Origin: an uncultured Eubacteriales bacterium
GTDB taxonomy: Bacteria; Bacillota; Clostridia; Oscillospirales; CAG-272
DNA length: 12,261 nt
Assembly (NCBI GenBank): GCA_900554225.1
Contig: USGH01000052.1
Span: 1-12,261, forward strand
Direction of reading: 5' to 3'
Within the stretch, counting starts at the first letter, position 1. Each line of letters starts with the position of its first letter. Below the pieces are notes generated by a model. The model saw only the letters and a program-made list of their open reading frames with translations. It had not been told where the DNA came from and did no database searches. Below are positions 1 through 6,587 of this stretch, piece after piece. Both the position numbers and the translations under genes were made by a program.

Positions 1-40
1 CGGGGGACAGGCTTTTTACATCTTCTTTTGTACTGGTCAT
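1..40 (-). CDS. start of an unidentified gene leaving the left edge (partial)
   Basis: On the minus strand an ATG at 40-38 overlaps the TGA stop of the Ig-like gene in a 4-base ATGA arrangement. It opens a reading frame MTSTKEDVKSLSP that stays open to the edge of the window. A GGAGG lies about ten bases before this ATG, inside the end of the upstream gene, which supports translational coupling. Only 13 codons are visible, so the product cannot be recognised. Given the PHP phosphatase and membrane Ig-like gene upstream, a polysaccharide-export component (for example a Wzz-type chain-length protein or its tyrosine kinase) would fit. That is inference from context only. Confidence 0.5.
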   Translation of the reverse strand, partial: MTSTKEDVKSLSP

Positions 41-942
41 TCCGCCTTGTCCTCCACAACGATCGTCAGCACCGCATGTGCCTCTCTGTCAAATTCATCC
101 GTGTAACGGTAATCCGCCTGGTATACGCCTGCCGTGGTCGTATCGAGATCCGTTTCGATCCGCACACGGGACAAGATCAGGCTCTCGTCGGTCGTCTGTG
201 CAGCTTCCCCGTCTTCCGTCGTCTCCATGGTTTCCGTTGTATCGACAGTCCTCTCGGTGACAGCCTCAACGGAGCGGATGTTGTCGCGCAGGTCCACACT
301 TTCTCCCACGGTGATATATAATAAGTAGTTTTTCAATTGGATCTTCGGTCCGTACAGACTCGTGTTCTCAATGGTAATGGACAGATCCAGATAGATCACG
401 TCCCCCTTGCTGTTTGTCACCTGCACATTGATCGGATACACGCCTGCCACGCCGGACTGGAATCCGCTTGTGGTCGCCGCGATCTTTACCCGGTCGGAAA
501 TGTTGCCGTCCAGCACGTCCACCGCCCCGATGCACCGGAACGGATTCGCTTGCTCGTTCACGGAAAAGACGAGATCATCCGACATCGTGAAGCGCGGCGG
601 TGTATAGCCCTCGTATTCCATCCGTCGCGTCGCCGTGGTCACGTGATTCTCACTGTCGCGCACCGCGTAGGTCACATTGCACACCCCCGGCGTGATGAAG
701 TGGGAGATCGATTCGACCAGCACCTCCCCGGTCAGATCGCCGTCCTCCGCATCCCGCGCGGTCACGCCCGATAAAAGCTCGGCGTCCGTAGACTCCAGCC
801 CCACCGTGATTCGATCCGTGTCGAACGAAATCACCGGGTAGGTATCCCGCGACAGCCGTCTCGCACGGAGAAAGGTCAGCGCAAATAGGACCGCAGTCAG
901 ACAAAACAGTACACACACGGCGATCCGCAGCGTTTTTATCAT
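37..942 (-). CDS. membrane-anchored protein with bacterial Ig/cadherin-like domains
   Basis: The 301-residue product has one hydrophobic segment at about residues 4-25 followed by RARR, which fits an uncleaved N-terminal anchor with the rest outside the cell. Three beta-rich modules follow, at roughly 35-110, 113-192 and 198-297. The first two carry the AxDxxDG(D/N)(L/I)(T/S)xxV signature of HYR/DUF5011-type bacterial Ig-like domains (ARDAEDGDLTGEV and VDVLDGNISDRV), each with a later GVYxxxxxVxD-like strand. The third is interrupted by a Thr/Glu-rich stretch at about 228-254 that looks like an exposed linker. There is no LPXTG sorting signal. I chose the ATG at 942 because GGGAGG sits just upstream; a GTG at 966 would place that site inside the gene. 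It lies 57 bases after the PHP phosphatase and probably shares its mRNA. A role in exopolysaccharide assembly or adhesion is inferred; no enzymatic motif is visible. Confidence 0.8.
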   Translation of the reverse strand: MIKTLRIAVCVLFCLTAVLFALTFLRARRLSRDTYPVISFDTDRITVGLESTDAELLSGVTARDAEDGDLTGEVLVESISHFITPGVCNVTYAVRDSENHVTTATRRMEYEGYTPPRFTMSDDLVFSVNEQANPFRCIGAVDVLDGNISDRVKIAATTSGFQSGVAGVYPINVQVTNSKGDVIYLDLSITIENTSLYGPKIQLKNYLLYITVGESVDLRDNIRSVEAVTERTVDTTETMETTEDGEAAQTTDESLILSRVRIETDLDTTTAGVYQADYRYTDEFDREAHAVLTIVVEDKAE

Positions 943-999
943 AGGTATATTTCCTCCCTCCCGCACACGCGGTACAGTACAATTTTCAAGCGGCGGAAG

Positions 1000-1758
1000 T
1001 CACTCCCACCCATGCGGCTTTGTCATCCGGAATGTGGCAAGCGCGCTGTCGTTCAAGATGCGGCAGGGGTTGACCTTGGTCAGGTGATCGGCGTAATCGA
1101 TGGAAAAGTGCGCGCTGATCCACTCGTGTACGCTGCGCAATTCCGGTCGCCGCCGATAGACCCCATGTCCGTCGCTGGCTATGAGATCGCACAGTCCCGC
1201 CGCGAGAATCCGCCGTGCCGCACGAGCCGCCGCCGGTCCGAACGATCCGGTCACGCTGCCCTTATTGAGCTGCACCGCGCATCCCAGCTCCTTGTACATC
1301 GCACAGATTCTCCAATCCTCCTGTATGCACGCGTATCGCTCCGGATGGGCAATCACAGGAATATATCCGGCGGCAAGAAGCGGCTTTAACAGCTCCGTCA
1401 TGCGCGCGGGGGATTCCCGGAACGAAAATTCCGACAGAATGTACCGCGAACGATTCAGAGAGATGAGCCGATCCTCCCGCAGCAGGGACAGCACATTGTC
1501 CGTCAGGTAGATCTCCTGCCCCGCATACAGCCGCAGCGGGATATGGAGTGCGTAGAGCCGTTCCTGGAGACGGTTCAGCATATCCAAAAGCCGTTCGTTC
1601 CAGTAATTCCGATAGCCGTGCGTGACATTGGTATGCGGCGTGGCGGCGATTCCCTCTGTACCTTCCCGCAGTGCATATGCCGCCATTTCCACCGATTCCT
1701 CGATCCCGTCGGCACCATCGTCCAGCCCGGGCAGGATATGGCAGTGCAAATCGTACAT
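1000..1758 (-). CDS. CpsB/YwqE-type PHP-domain protein tyrosine phosphatase
   Basis: The 252-residue product matches the manganese-dependent PHP tyrosine phosphatases (CpsB, CapC, Wzb-like YwqE) over their usual full length. Visible metal-binding motifs are H5xH7 in the N-terminal DLHCHILPGLDDGA, H42 in ATPH, E82 in AGQEIY, E110 in LSEF, H138 in IAHPER, and D196/H198 in ASDGH. In this family the enzyme removes phosphate from the tyrosine kinase that controls capsule or exopolysaccharide chain length; it acts in the cytoplasm at the membrane. The family usually reads SDAH where this protein has SDGH, a mild variation. The start is an ATG with GAGGAGAGAGG close upstream. It is the first gene of a minus-strand operon, with a promoter candidate about 110 bases upstream. 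No partner kinase is in the window; it may lie beyond the left edge. Family assignment is firm; the substrate is inferred. Confidence 0.93.
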   Translation of the reverse strand: MYDLHCHILPGLDDGADGIEESVEMAAYALREGTEGIAATPHTNVTHGYRNYWNERLLDMLNRLQERLYALHIPLRLYAGQEIYLTDNVLSLLREDRLISLNRSRYILSEFSFRESPARMTELLKPLLAAGYIPVIAHPERYACIQEDWRICAMYKELGCAVQLNKGSVTGSFGPAAARAARRILAAGLCDLIASDGHGVYRRRPELRSVHEWISAHFSIDYADHLTKVNPCRILNDSALATFRMTKPHGWE

Positions 1759-1870
1759 ACCTCTCTCCTCAAAAAGAAATCTTCCGTTTGTTTCGCGGAA
1801 AATTACCGTTTCTTCACATATTTTCTATGAAGCCAAGCATAATCCGGTCTATTATACAAAGTCCGCCTAT

Positions 1871-1899
1871 AGTATACCACAGAAATCAGCAAATAGCAA
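1871..1899 (-). promoter_or_regulatory. promoter candidate for the PHP phosphatase operon
   Basis: Read on the minus strand, TTGCTA (1899-1894), a 17-base spacer and TATACT (1876-1871) form a sigma-A type promoter. The -10 runs into ATAGG, giving the word TATACTATAG seen at two other promoters here. A second -10-like TATAAT lies at 1856-1851, but no good -35 sits at the right distance. The implied 5' leader is about 105 bases. Confidence 0.55.
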
Positions 1900-2002
1900 G
1901 ATGAAATTCCCCACACCGCACACCTGCGGCGTATTTTTCACTTTCCCACAAAAATGCGCTTTACATGGGAATTTTTTCCGGGAATTTTAGCAAACCACCC
2001 GA

Positions 2003-2488
2003 TTATCTGTCCATCTCATGCGTGGTATCCGGCGGCGCGGCACATCGGCTGCGGGCGCATTTTCCGTATACGGCGACCAATTCTCTCCGCCACGGCAGCA
2101 GCGCGATCCACACCGTGCGAAAAAAATGCCACCAGAAGCCGCCCGTTTGTTTTTTCCCCTTGCGCACAACGGCGGTGACACATCCGAGCAGCTGATCACA
2201 GCGGATCCCGTATTCCCGTTCGGTTTGTGCGTCTCCGGCAAAGGTATACGTATCTCCGCGCCGTCCCACGATCCGATGGAGGATGTACGCGCCGTTGTCC
2301 CTGCGGTAGAGACAGATATCGCCCACGCGCGGGTGTATCCCCTCCATGGGCGCGAGGATCACGGCATCCCTTCCCGAGGCAAGGTACGGTCCCATGCTTC
2401 CGCCCACCACAGGCAGCGGCGGCGCGATCCCCTCCCGCAAAAGCGGCAGGTACACGGCAAAATACGCGTCGTTTGTGTTTTTCTCCAC
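2003..2488 (-). CDS. small S24/S26 (signal peptidase I-like) family protein
   Basis: The 161-residue product has the S26 signature GGSMGPYLASGRD with Ser31 in the nucleophile position. A D..LY box (GDICLYRR) follows, then LHRIVGRRGD with His71, then FAGDAQ with Asp86. The HRIV motif in place of the bacterial lysine resembles the SipW/ER-type Ser-His-Asp signal peptidases. Unlike those enzymes it lacks an N-terminal membrane anchor; the only hydrophobic stretch is WWHFFRTVWIALLPW near residues 119-133. It may therefore be a soluble or peripherally bound protease that processes a peptide or another surface protein; the target is unknown. Translation starts at GTG, chosen because GGGGAGG lies eight bases upstream and no ATG fits. 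It has its own promoter and is 244 bases from the PHP phosphatase on the same strand, so co-transcription is possible but not shown. Confidence 0.75.
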   Translation of the reverse strand: MEKNTNDAYFAVYLPLLREGIAPPLPVVGGSMGPYLASGRDAVILAPMEGIHPRVGDICLYRRDNGAYILHRIVGRRGDTYTFAGDAQTEREYGIRCDQLLGCVTAVVRKGKKQTGGFWWHFFRTVWIALLPWRRELVAVYGKCARSRCAAPPDTTHEMDR

Positions 2489-2563
2489 GTCGTCCGCCTC
2501 CCCTTTCCGGCATAAATCGTCCCACTTACCATTGCATAGCCACTATACTGCTATTGCTGCTAT

Positions 2564-2592
2564 AGTATAGCACAAATCCGTAGCATATGCAA
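2564..2592 (-). promoter_or_regulatory. promoter candidate for the S26-like gene, overlapped by a palindrome
   Basis: On the minus strand TTGCAT (2592-2587), 17 bases and TATACT (2569-2564) make a plausible promoter; the -35 matches the consensus at only three positions. The -10 is embedded in a perfect 13-base palindrome, GCTATA-g-TATAGC, at 2559-2571. That could be an operator or simply the consequence of the shared TATACTATAG core. The implied leader is roughly 70 bases. Confidence 0.5.
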
Positions 2593-2750
2593 CCATATTT
2601 GCGTCAATTTTGGAACATGTGGTCTATTGTTTTTCGGCGCAGAAGCGACTTAGTTCCGGGATCATGACATAAAGCGAGGTGCTGTGCCTTTGTGCGCCAT
2701 CGACAGGCAGGGCTTTTCACGCAAAAACACATTTAATTCCCCCGTATCCC

Positions 2751-2779
2751 TTGTATTTTCACGCGGGATATGGTAAAAT
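2751..2779 (+). promoter_or_regulatory. promoter candidate for the aminotransferase-obg operon
   Basis: TTGTAT, a 17-base spacer and TAAAAT are present, and the -10 is preceded by TGG, giving an extended -10 element. A perfect TATAAT at 2787-2792 follows but has no -35 at the usual distance. The leader would be about 35-40 bases. Confidence 0.5.
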
Positions 2780-2821
2780 ATCGTATTATAATCTATGGTA
2801 TGAAATGCGAGGAATCCGTTT

Positions 2822-4009
2822 ATGGAATACAAATTCTCTGAAAAATTATCCGCCCTCAAGCCGTCCGCGATCCGGGAGATCTTCAAATCTCTGACCGACC
2901 CGACCATCATCAGCTTTGCGGCGGGCAATCCGAATCCGCTGTCCTTCCCCGTCGAGGCACTGGCGAAGATCTCCGCAGACATTTTTGCCTCCGATGCCGC
3001 CTATGCGCTCCAATACGGCATCACGGAGGGCTACGCACCGCTGCGGGAGTCGATCGCCGCGCGCATTTTTGAAAAATTCGGCATCGGACGCGAGTTTGAC
3101 CAGACGATCGTCACCACCGGCGGACAGCAGGGCATCGAGCTGGCGTGCAAAGCGTTCTGCAATGAGGGAGACGCGGTGATCTGCGAGAATCCGAGCTTCA
3201 TCGGCGCATTGAACGCTTTCCGTTCCAACGGCGCACGGACCATCGGCGTACCTCTGCGCGCGGACGGCATCGATCTTGCAATCCTGGAAGAGACGCTGCG
3301 CACCGAAAAGAAGGCGAAGCTTCTCTACCTGATCCCGACGTTCCAGAATCCCTCCGGCATCACCTCTACCGCGGAGAACCGCCATGCCGTATACGCGTTG
3401 GCAAAGAAGTACGGCGTGGTGATCCTGGAGGACAACCCGTATGGCGAATTGCGCTTTGCCGGTGCGGATGTGCCGACGTACAAATCCTTCGATACGGACG
3501 GGATCGTCATCTACTGCTCGTCCTTCTCGAAAATCCTCTCGTCCGGAATGCGTATCGGCTTTGTGAACGCACCCGCGGAGATCATCGCAAAGATGGTGGT
3601 CGCCAAGCAGGTGGAGGACGTACACACGAATCTGTTCGCGCAGATGCTCTGTCATCGGTACATGGCAGAATATGACATGGACGCACACGTGGCGATGATC
3701 CGGGAGCTGTATCGGAACAAGGCAAACCGGATGCTCACCGCACTGGACGCGGAAATGCCGCAATCCGTCGCGTACACCAGACCCGAGGGCGGACTGTTCC
3801 TCTGGTGCACACTGCCCGATGGTCGGGATGCCGCGCCGTTTGTGCAGAAATTCCTCGAAAACAAGGTCGCTGTGGTACCGGGATCGGCATTCATGTGTGT
3901 GGAAAACGCACCGTCCGACTCGTTCCGCCTCAACTACTCCATGCCGTCGGATGAAGACATAGACCGTGGCGTCGCGATTCTCGGCAAGGTACTGCGGGAT
4001 ACTCTGTGA
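2822..4009 (+). CDS. PLP-dependent class I/II aminotransferase (GntR/MocR-like, LysN/Aro8 group)
   Basis: The 395-residue cytoplasmic enzyme shows the fold-type I aminotransferase landmarks in order: AAGNPNP (substrate loop), YGITEGY near 65-71, TTGGQQG at 98-104 (phosphate-binding turn), PTFQNPSG with N176, LEDNPYGEL with D204 and Y207, SSFSK with the PLP-binding Lys237, R244 in GMRIGF, and FRLNYS with the carboxylate-binding R369. Length and motifs match the single-domain 2-aminoadipate/aromatic/branched-chain aminotransferase group; the amino-acid substrate cannot be read from sequence. No N-terminal DNA-binding domain is present, so it is an enzyme rather than a MocR regulator. The ATG follows GCGAGGA at a suitable distance. 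It lies 33 bases ahead of obg on the same strand, so the two are probably co-transcribed. Confidence 0.93.
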   Translation: MEYKFSEKLSALKPSAIREIFKSLTDPTIISFAAGNPNPLSFPVEALAKISADIFASDAAYALQYGITEGYAPLRESIAARIFEKFGIGREFDQTIVTTGGQQGIELACKAFCNEGDAVICENPSFIGALNAFRSNGARTIGVPLRADGIDLAILEETLRTEKKAKLLYLIPTFQNPSGITSTAENRHAVYALAKKYGVVILEDNPYGELRFAGADVPTYKSFDTDGIVIYCSSFSKILSSGMRIGFVNAPAEIIAKMVVAKQVEDVHTNLFAQMLCHRYMAEYDMDAHVAMIRELYRNKANRMLTALDAEMPQSVAYTRPEGGLFLWCTLPDGRDAAPFVQKFLENKVAVVPGSAFMCVENAPSDSFRLNYSMPSDEDIDRGVAILGKVLRDTL

Positions 4010-4042
4010 TCCCGAAAAACGGAGAAAGATACAGGAAAGTTC

Positions 4043-5356
4043 ATGTTTATCGATAAAATCAAAATTTATGTAAAAGCCGGCAACGGCGGCAATGGGATCG
4101 TCTCGTTCCGGCGGGAAAAATATGTCGCAAAGGGCGGACCGGACGGAGGAGACGGCGGCAATGGCGGAGATGTGCTCTTCCGTGTGGACGAGGGTGCCAA
4201 TACCCTGCTCGCGTTCCGGTACAAGCGCAAATTCGTGGCTGAAAACGGCGGAGACGGCGGCGGTGCGAAATTTCACGGCAAGAACGGCGCGGATGTCGTG
4301 ATCCTGGTGCCGCAGGGAACGATCCTCCGCGATGTGGAATCCGGGAAGATCATCCACGACATGGCGGACGGAGAGGATTTCGTACTCTGTCACGGCGGCC
4401 GCGGCGGATGGGGAAACAAGCATTTTGCCACGCCTACCCGCCAGATCCCGCGATTCGCCAAGGCTGGACTGCCCGGAGAAGAACGCGAGGTGGTGCTGGA
4501 GCTGAAGATGATCGCGGACGTCGGTCTTGCGGGACTGCCGTCTGCCGGAAAATCGTCGCTGCTTGCCGCCTTGTCCTCCGCCCGTCCGAAGATCGCGGAT
4601 TACCACTTCACGACGCTGGAGCCGAATCTCGGCGTGGTATCGACCGGTGGAGAATCCGGGTTCGTGATGGCGGACATTCCGGGGCTGATCGAGGGTGCAT
4701 CGGAGGGACTTGGGCTGGGTCACGCCTTCCTGCGCCACATTGAACGGTGCCGGATGCTTGTGCAGGTCGTAGACATTTCCGGCTCTGAGGGACGCACGCC
4801 GCTGTCCGATTTTGAAACGATCTCGGCGGAGCTGGAGAAATTCTCCCCGGAGCTTGCCGCCAGACCGCGCATCGTTGCCGCAAACAAGGCGGATCTGATG
4901 GTGAACGGCGAGGAGGAATTTATCGAGATCCCGGAATTGTCCCCGGAGGCTGCGGAACTGGAGCTGCGCTGCGCAGAGCTTGGATATGAGCTGTACTACA
5001 TCTCCGCGTCGCGCAAAATGGGGCTGTCCGATCTTGTGGATGCAATCGCCGCCAAGCTGCGCACGTTGCCGCCGGTTCTGACCTATGAGCCGGAGGTCGC
5101 GCCGGAGGAGGAAGTGACCGTGGACGATGGTGCCGCGGACGTGACCATTCGCCGGGGAGACGATGCGTCCTATATCGTGGAGGGACGCTGGGCGGAGGCG
5201 TTGGTGAACCGCGTGAATTTCGAGGACCGCGAATCGCTCATGTACTTTGAACGTTCTCTTCTCAAGGCCGGGATCATCGACCGACTCCGGGAGGCAGGCT
5301 GCGAGGAGGGCGACACGGTACACATCGCGGACGTGGAGTTCGACTTCATCGACTGA
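4043..5356 (+). CDS. obg: GTPase Obg/CgtA, ribosome assembly factor
   Basis: Obg is an essential GTPase that binds the large ribosomal subunit during maturation and links growth to stress and (p)ppGpp. All three domains are present in 437 residues. The glycine-rich Obg fold covers about 1-158 (many GGxGG turns and FRREKY). The G domain has G1 GLPSAGKS at 164-171, switch-I threonines at 190-191, G3 DIPG at 211-214, G4 NKAD at 281-284 and G5 SAS at 321-323. The Gram-positive C-terminal OCT domain spans about 365-437 (YIVEG..., DTVHI.DVEFDF). This is a normal full length and all GTP-binding residues are intact. It follows the aminotransferase by 33 bases with AGGAAAG before the ATG. The common rplU-rpmA neighbours are absent. 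No clear terminator follows it; the 127-base gap to the XRE gene contains a new promoter. Confidence 0.98.
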   Translation: MFIDKIKIYVKAGNGGNGIVSFRREKYVAKGGPDGGDGGNGGDVLFRVDEGANTLLAFRYKRKFVAENGGDGGGAKFHGKNGADVVILVPQGTILRDVESGKIIHDMADGEDFVLCHGGRGGWGNKHFATPTRQIPRFAKAGLPGEEREVVLELKMIADVGLAGLPSAGKSSLLAALSSARPKIADYHFTTLEPNLGVVSTGGESGFVMADIPGLIEGASEGLGLGHAFLRHIERCRMLVQVVDISGSEGRTPLSDFETISAELEKFSPELAARPRIVAANKADLMVNGEEEFIEIPELSPEAAELELRCAELGYELYYISASRKMGLSDLVDAIAAKLRTLPPVLTYEPEVAPEEEVTVDDGAADVTIRRGDDASYIVEGRWAEALVNRVNFEDRESLMYFERSLLKAGIIDRLREAGCEEGDTVHIADVEFDFID

Positions 5357-5438
5357 TTCTGCCCGCGCGGTTGAGCCTCTCTCCAAACGCTCTATACGAC
5401 TCCCCCGATACACGCTGTTCTTTCCGCCGCCGGTCCGT

Positions 5439-5459
5439 TATACTATAGGTGCGATCGCA
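5439..5459 (+). promoter_or_regulatory. -10 element and palindrome upstream of the XRE regulator gene
   Basis: TATACT at 5439-5444 continues into ATAGG, the same ten-base core as two other promoters in the window; no good -35 is visible 16-18 bases upstream. Six bases after the -10, a perfect palindrome TGCGATCGCA (5450-5459) lies at or just after the expected transcription start. It is a candidate autoregulatory operator, although GCGATCGC can also simply be a methylation-type or chance palindrome. Confidence 0.4.
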
Positions 5460-5483
5460 AAAACAAACAGCAGGAGGAAACGT

Positions 5484-6278
5484 ATGAACAACCAAACCTT
5501 TGGGGAACGGATCGCCGAGCTGCGGCGGAAGCGTTCCATGACGCAGGAGAGCCTTGCCGGGATCATCGGCGTATCCGCGCAGGCGGTTTCCAAATGGGAA
5601 AATAGCGCCACCATGCCCGACATACTCCTTTTGCCGCTCCTTGCCGACACACTGTGCGTGTCCATCGACGCGCTGTTCGGTCTGCCGTGCAAAACGCGCG
5701 AGGAACCGATCCCGATAGAGGAGACCCCGGCGGCGGTATACGACAAAATTCTGACGACCATGTGCCGTTGGGACTGCTCCGTATCGGACGAGGCGCAGTA
5801 TCTCGCGAACGCGAAAGCGGGTTTCGCGAAAAATCCAAGGGCGCACACGGGATTTGTGTCGCAGACGGCGGGCGCCGTGTACGCGGATCGGGATATGGCG
5901 CTTGCGTATCTGCCGAATAACGCGGATTCCGTGCAGCTATTGGAAAAGGAGGGGATCGGGGCGTTTTTGCAGGTGCTGTCGGAGGAGAACGTGCGTCGGG
6001 TGCTCGCGTACCAGTGCCGGAATCCGGAGCAGACCTTCACCGCCGCGTCCGTTTCCGCGAAAATCGGGATCGCGGAGGAGGACGCCCGGGACGCGCTGGA
6101 GAAGCTGTGCGACTACACCCTCACCGCGGCGATGAACGTGGACGTCGGCGGCGGCGAGACCCTGCGGGTCTATCGGGCGTACGGCCTGCACAAGCTGCCC
6201 CTATTATTGTACCCGCTCCTCTCCCTCGCCGGACAGCTCGCGGATTTCCACGAAGCATGGCACGGACTGCGGGGATAA
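5484..6278 (+). CDS. XRE-family transcriptional regulator with a C-terminal winged-helix-like region
   Basis: The 264-residue product begins with a typical XRE/Cro helix-turn-helix at about residues 6-62. It contains MTQESLAGIIGVSAQAVSKW, the recognition-helix pattern, followed by DILLLPLLADTLCVSIDALF. The middle (70-165) matches no domain I recognise. Residues about 168-232 (VSAKIGIAEEDARDALEKL, then a beta hairpin ending LRVYRA) look like a second winged helix. I chose the ATG at 5484 because AGGAGG lies six bases upstream and the domain begins directly after it; the frame is open further upstream, but without support. It sits between obg and the lipoprotein pair with its own promoter and a large hairpin 12 bases after its stop. 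Its target is unknown; self-regulation through the upstream palindrome is a guess. Confidence 0.88.
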   Translation: MNNQTFGERIAELRRKRSMTQESLAGIIGVSAQAVSKWENSATMPDILLLPLLADTLCVSIDALFGLPCKTREEPIPIEETPAAVYDKILTTMCRWDCSVSDEAQYLANAKAGFAKNPRAHTGFVSQTAGAVYADRDMALAYLPNNADSVQLLEKEGIGAFLQVLSEENVRRVLAYQCRNPEQTFTAASVSAKIGIAEEDARDALEKLCDYTLTAAMNVDVGGGETLRVYRAYGLHKLPLLLYPLLSLAGQLADFHEAWHGLRG

Positions 6279-6290
6279 AAATGTGATATA

Positions 6291-6334
6291 ACAGGCAGTG
6301 CATGGTCGTATTTTGTACGATATGCACTGCCTGT
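6291..6334 (+). repeat. long inverted repeat / hairpin after the XRE gene
   Basis: ACAGGCAGTGCAT (6291-6303) is exactly complementary to ATGCACTGCCTGT (6322-6334). Inside these arms TCGT (6306-6309) pairs with ACGA (6317-6320) around a seven-base loop, separated from the outer stem only by a gg/t bulge. The structure begins 12 bases after the XRE stop codon. No run of T follows, so it is not a classical intrinsic terminator; it may stop transcription in another way, protect the mRNA end, or be a member of a dispersed repeat family. Confidence 0.85.
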
Positions 6335-6396
6335 ATTGGTTTGTACCGCCGTATATTTATACACATGGTGATTTTCGCATTTTTCAGCGAATCGTA

Positions 6397-6426
6397 TTGA
6401 CAAGCGGGGGCGATTTATGGTATAGT
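6397..6426 (+). promoter_or_regulatory. strong promoter for the lipoprotein pair
   Basis: A perfect TTGACA (6397-6402), an 18-base spacer and TATAGT (6421-6426) preceded by TGG (extended -10) make this one of the best promoters in the window. Transcription would start near 6433, leaving a leader of about 175 bases before the ATG. Confidence 0.75.
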
Positions 6427-6434
6427 AAAGATAA

Positions 6435-6507
6435 GCGGACGGTGTTTATCCGCCGCGCGGGGACAATCCGCTCTCCGCAAAAACGGGACTGCCGTGCGTA
6501 TGGCAGC
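6435..6507 (+). promoter_or_regulatory. structured 5' leader with three stem-loops, class unknown
   Basis: Three stem-loops follow one another right after the expected transcription start. GCGGA/TCCGC lies at 6435-6453. GCGGGGA/TCTCCGC (one G-U pair, eight-base loop) lies at 6457-6478. CTGCC/GGCAG lies at 6490-6507. I do not recognise any known riboswitch consensus, and no terminator-like stem with a U-tract precedes the gene. The leader is unusually long for the window, so post-transcriptional control is possible. Confidence 0.35.
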
Positions 6508-6560
6508 CAAACGAAAGCCGCGTTCCATTCCCTGCCCCGCATCAAGCGTTATTCCATCCA

Positions 6561-6587
6561 TTTGACGCAAACCTTTTGACGCAAAAA
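6561..6587 (+). repeat. tandem TTTGACGCAAA repeat in the lipoprotein leader
   Basis: TTTGACGCAAA occurs at 6561-6571 and again at 6575-6585, a 14-base period, ending about 20 bases before the GGGAGG ribosome binding site. Related copies lie in other intergenic regions of the window. Confidence 0.75.

Larger units (their letters stand above)
2489..2821. other. 333-base divergent intergenic region
   Basis: This gap separates the minus-strand S26 gene from the plus-strand aminotransferase. It holds a promoter for each side (2564-2592 minus, 2751-2779 plus). It also holds a 13-base palindrome over the minus-strand -10 and two copies of the TTGACGCAAA-like word (2598-2607 minus, variant 2714-2727 plus). 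A long-range inverted pair GGCGCA (2636-2641) and TGCGCC (2693-2698) is present but of uncertain meaning. I see no convincing gene. Confidence 0.7.

Noticed and set aside
942..966. Alternative GTG start at 966 for the Ig-like protein
   Set aside because: It would put the GGGAGG ribosome binding site inside the coding sequence and add eight polar residues before the membrane segment; the ATG at 942 is far better placed.
1916..1938. CCGCA/TGCGG hairpin followed by TATTTTT on the plus strand, considered as a terminator
   Set aside because: No plus-strand gene ends upstream of it, and on the minus strand, where the neighbouring genes lie, it has no U-tract.
1962..1988. Repeated GGGAATTTT words just after the S26-like gene, considered as a terminator
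   Set aside because: They are direct repeats with only a four-base complementary core; no stable stem plus U-tract for the minus strand.
2625..2720. A short minus-strand frame ending in MIPELSRFCAEKQ, and the GGCGCA...TGCGCC pair around it, considered as a gene remnant or structured RNA
   Set aside because: The frame is under about 35 codons after an upstream stop, with no recognisable family. The pairing arms are only six bases and over 50 bases apart, and no RNA class fits.
2846..5413. An 855-residue open frame on the minus strand covering the aminotransferase and obg
   Set aside because: It lies antisense to two well-recognised genes, has no ribosome binding site of note, and its composition (rich in His, Arg, Val) is that expected from the reverse of GC-rich codons.
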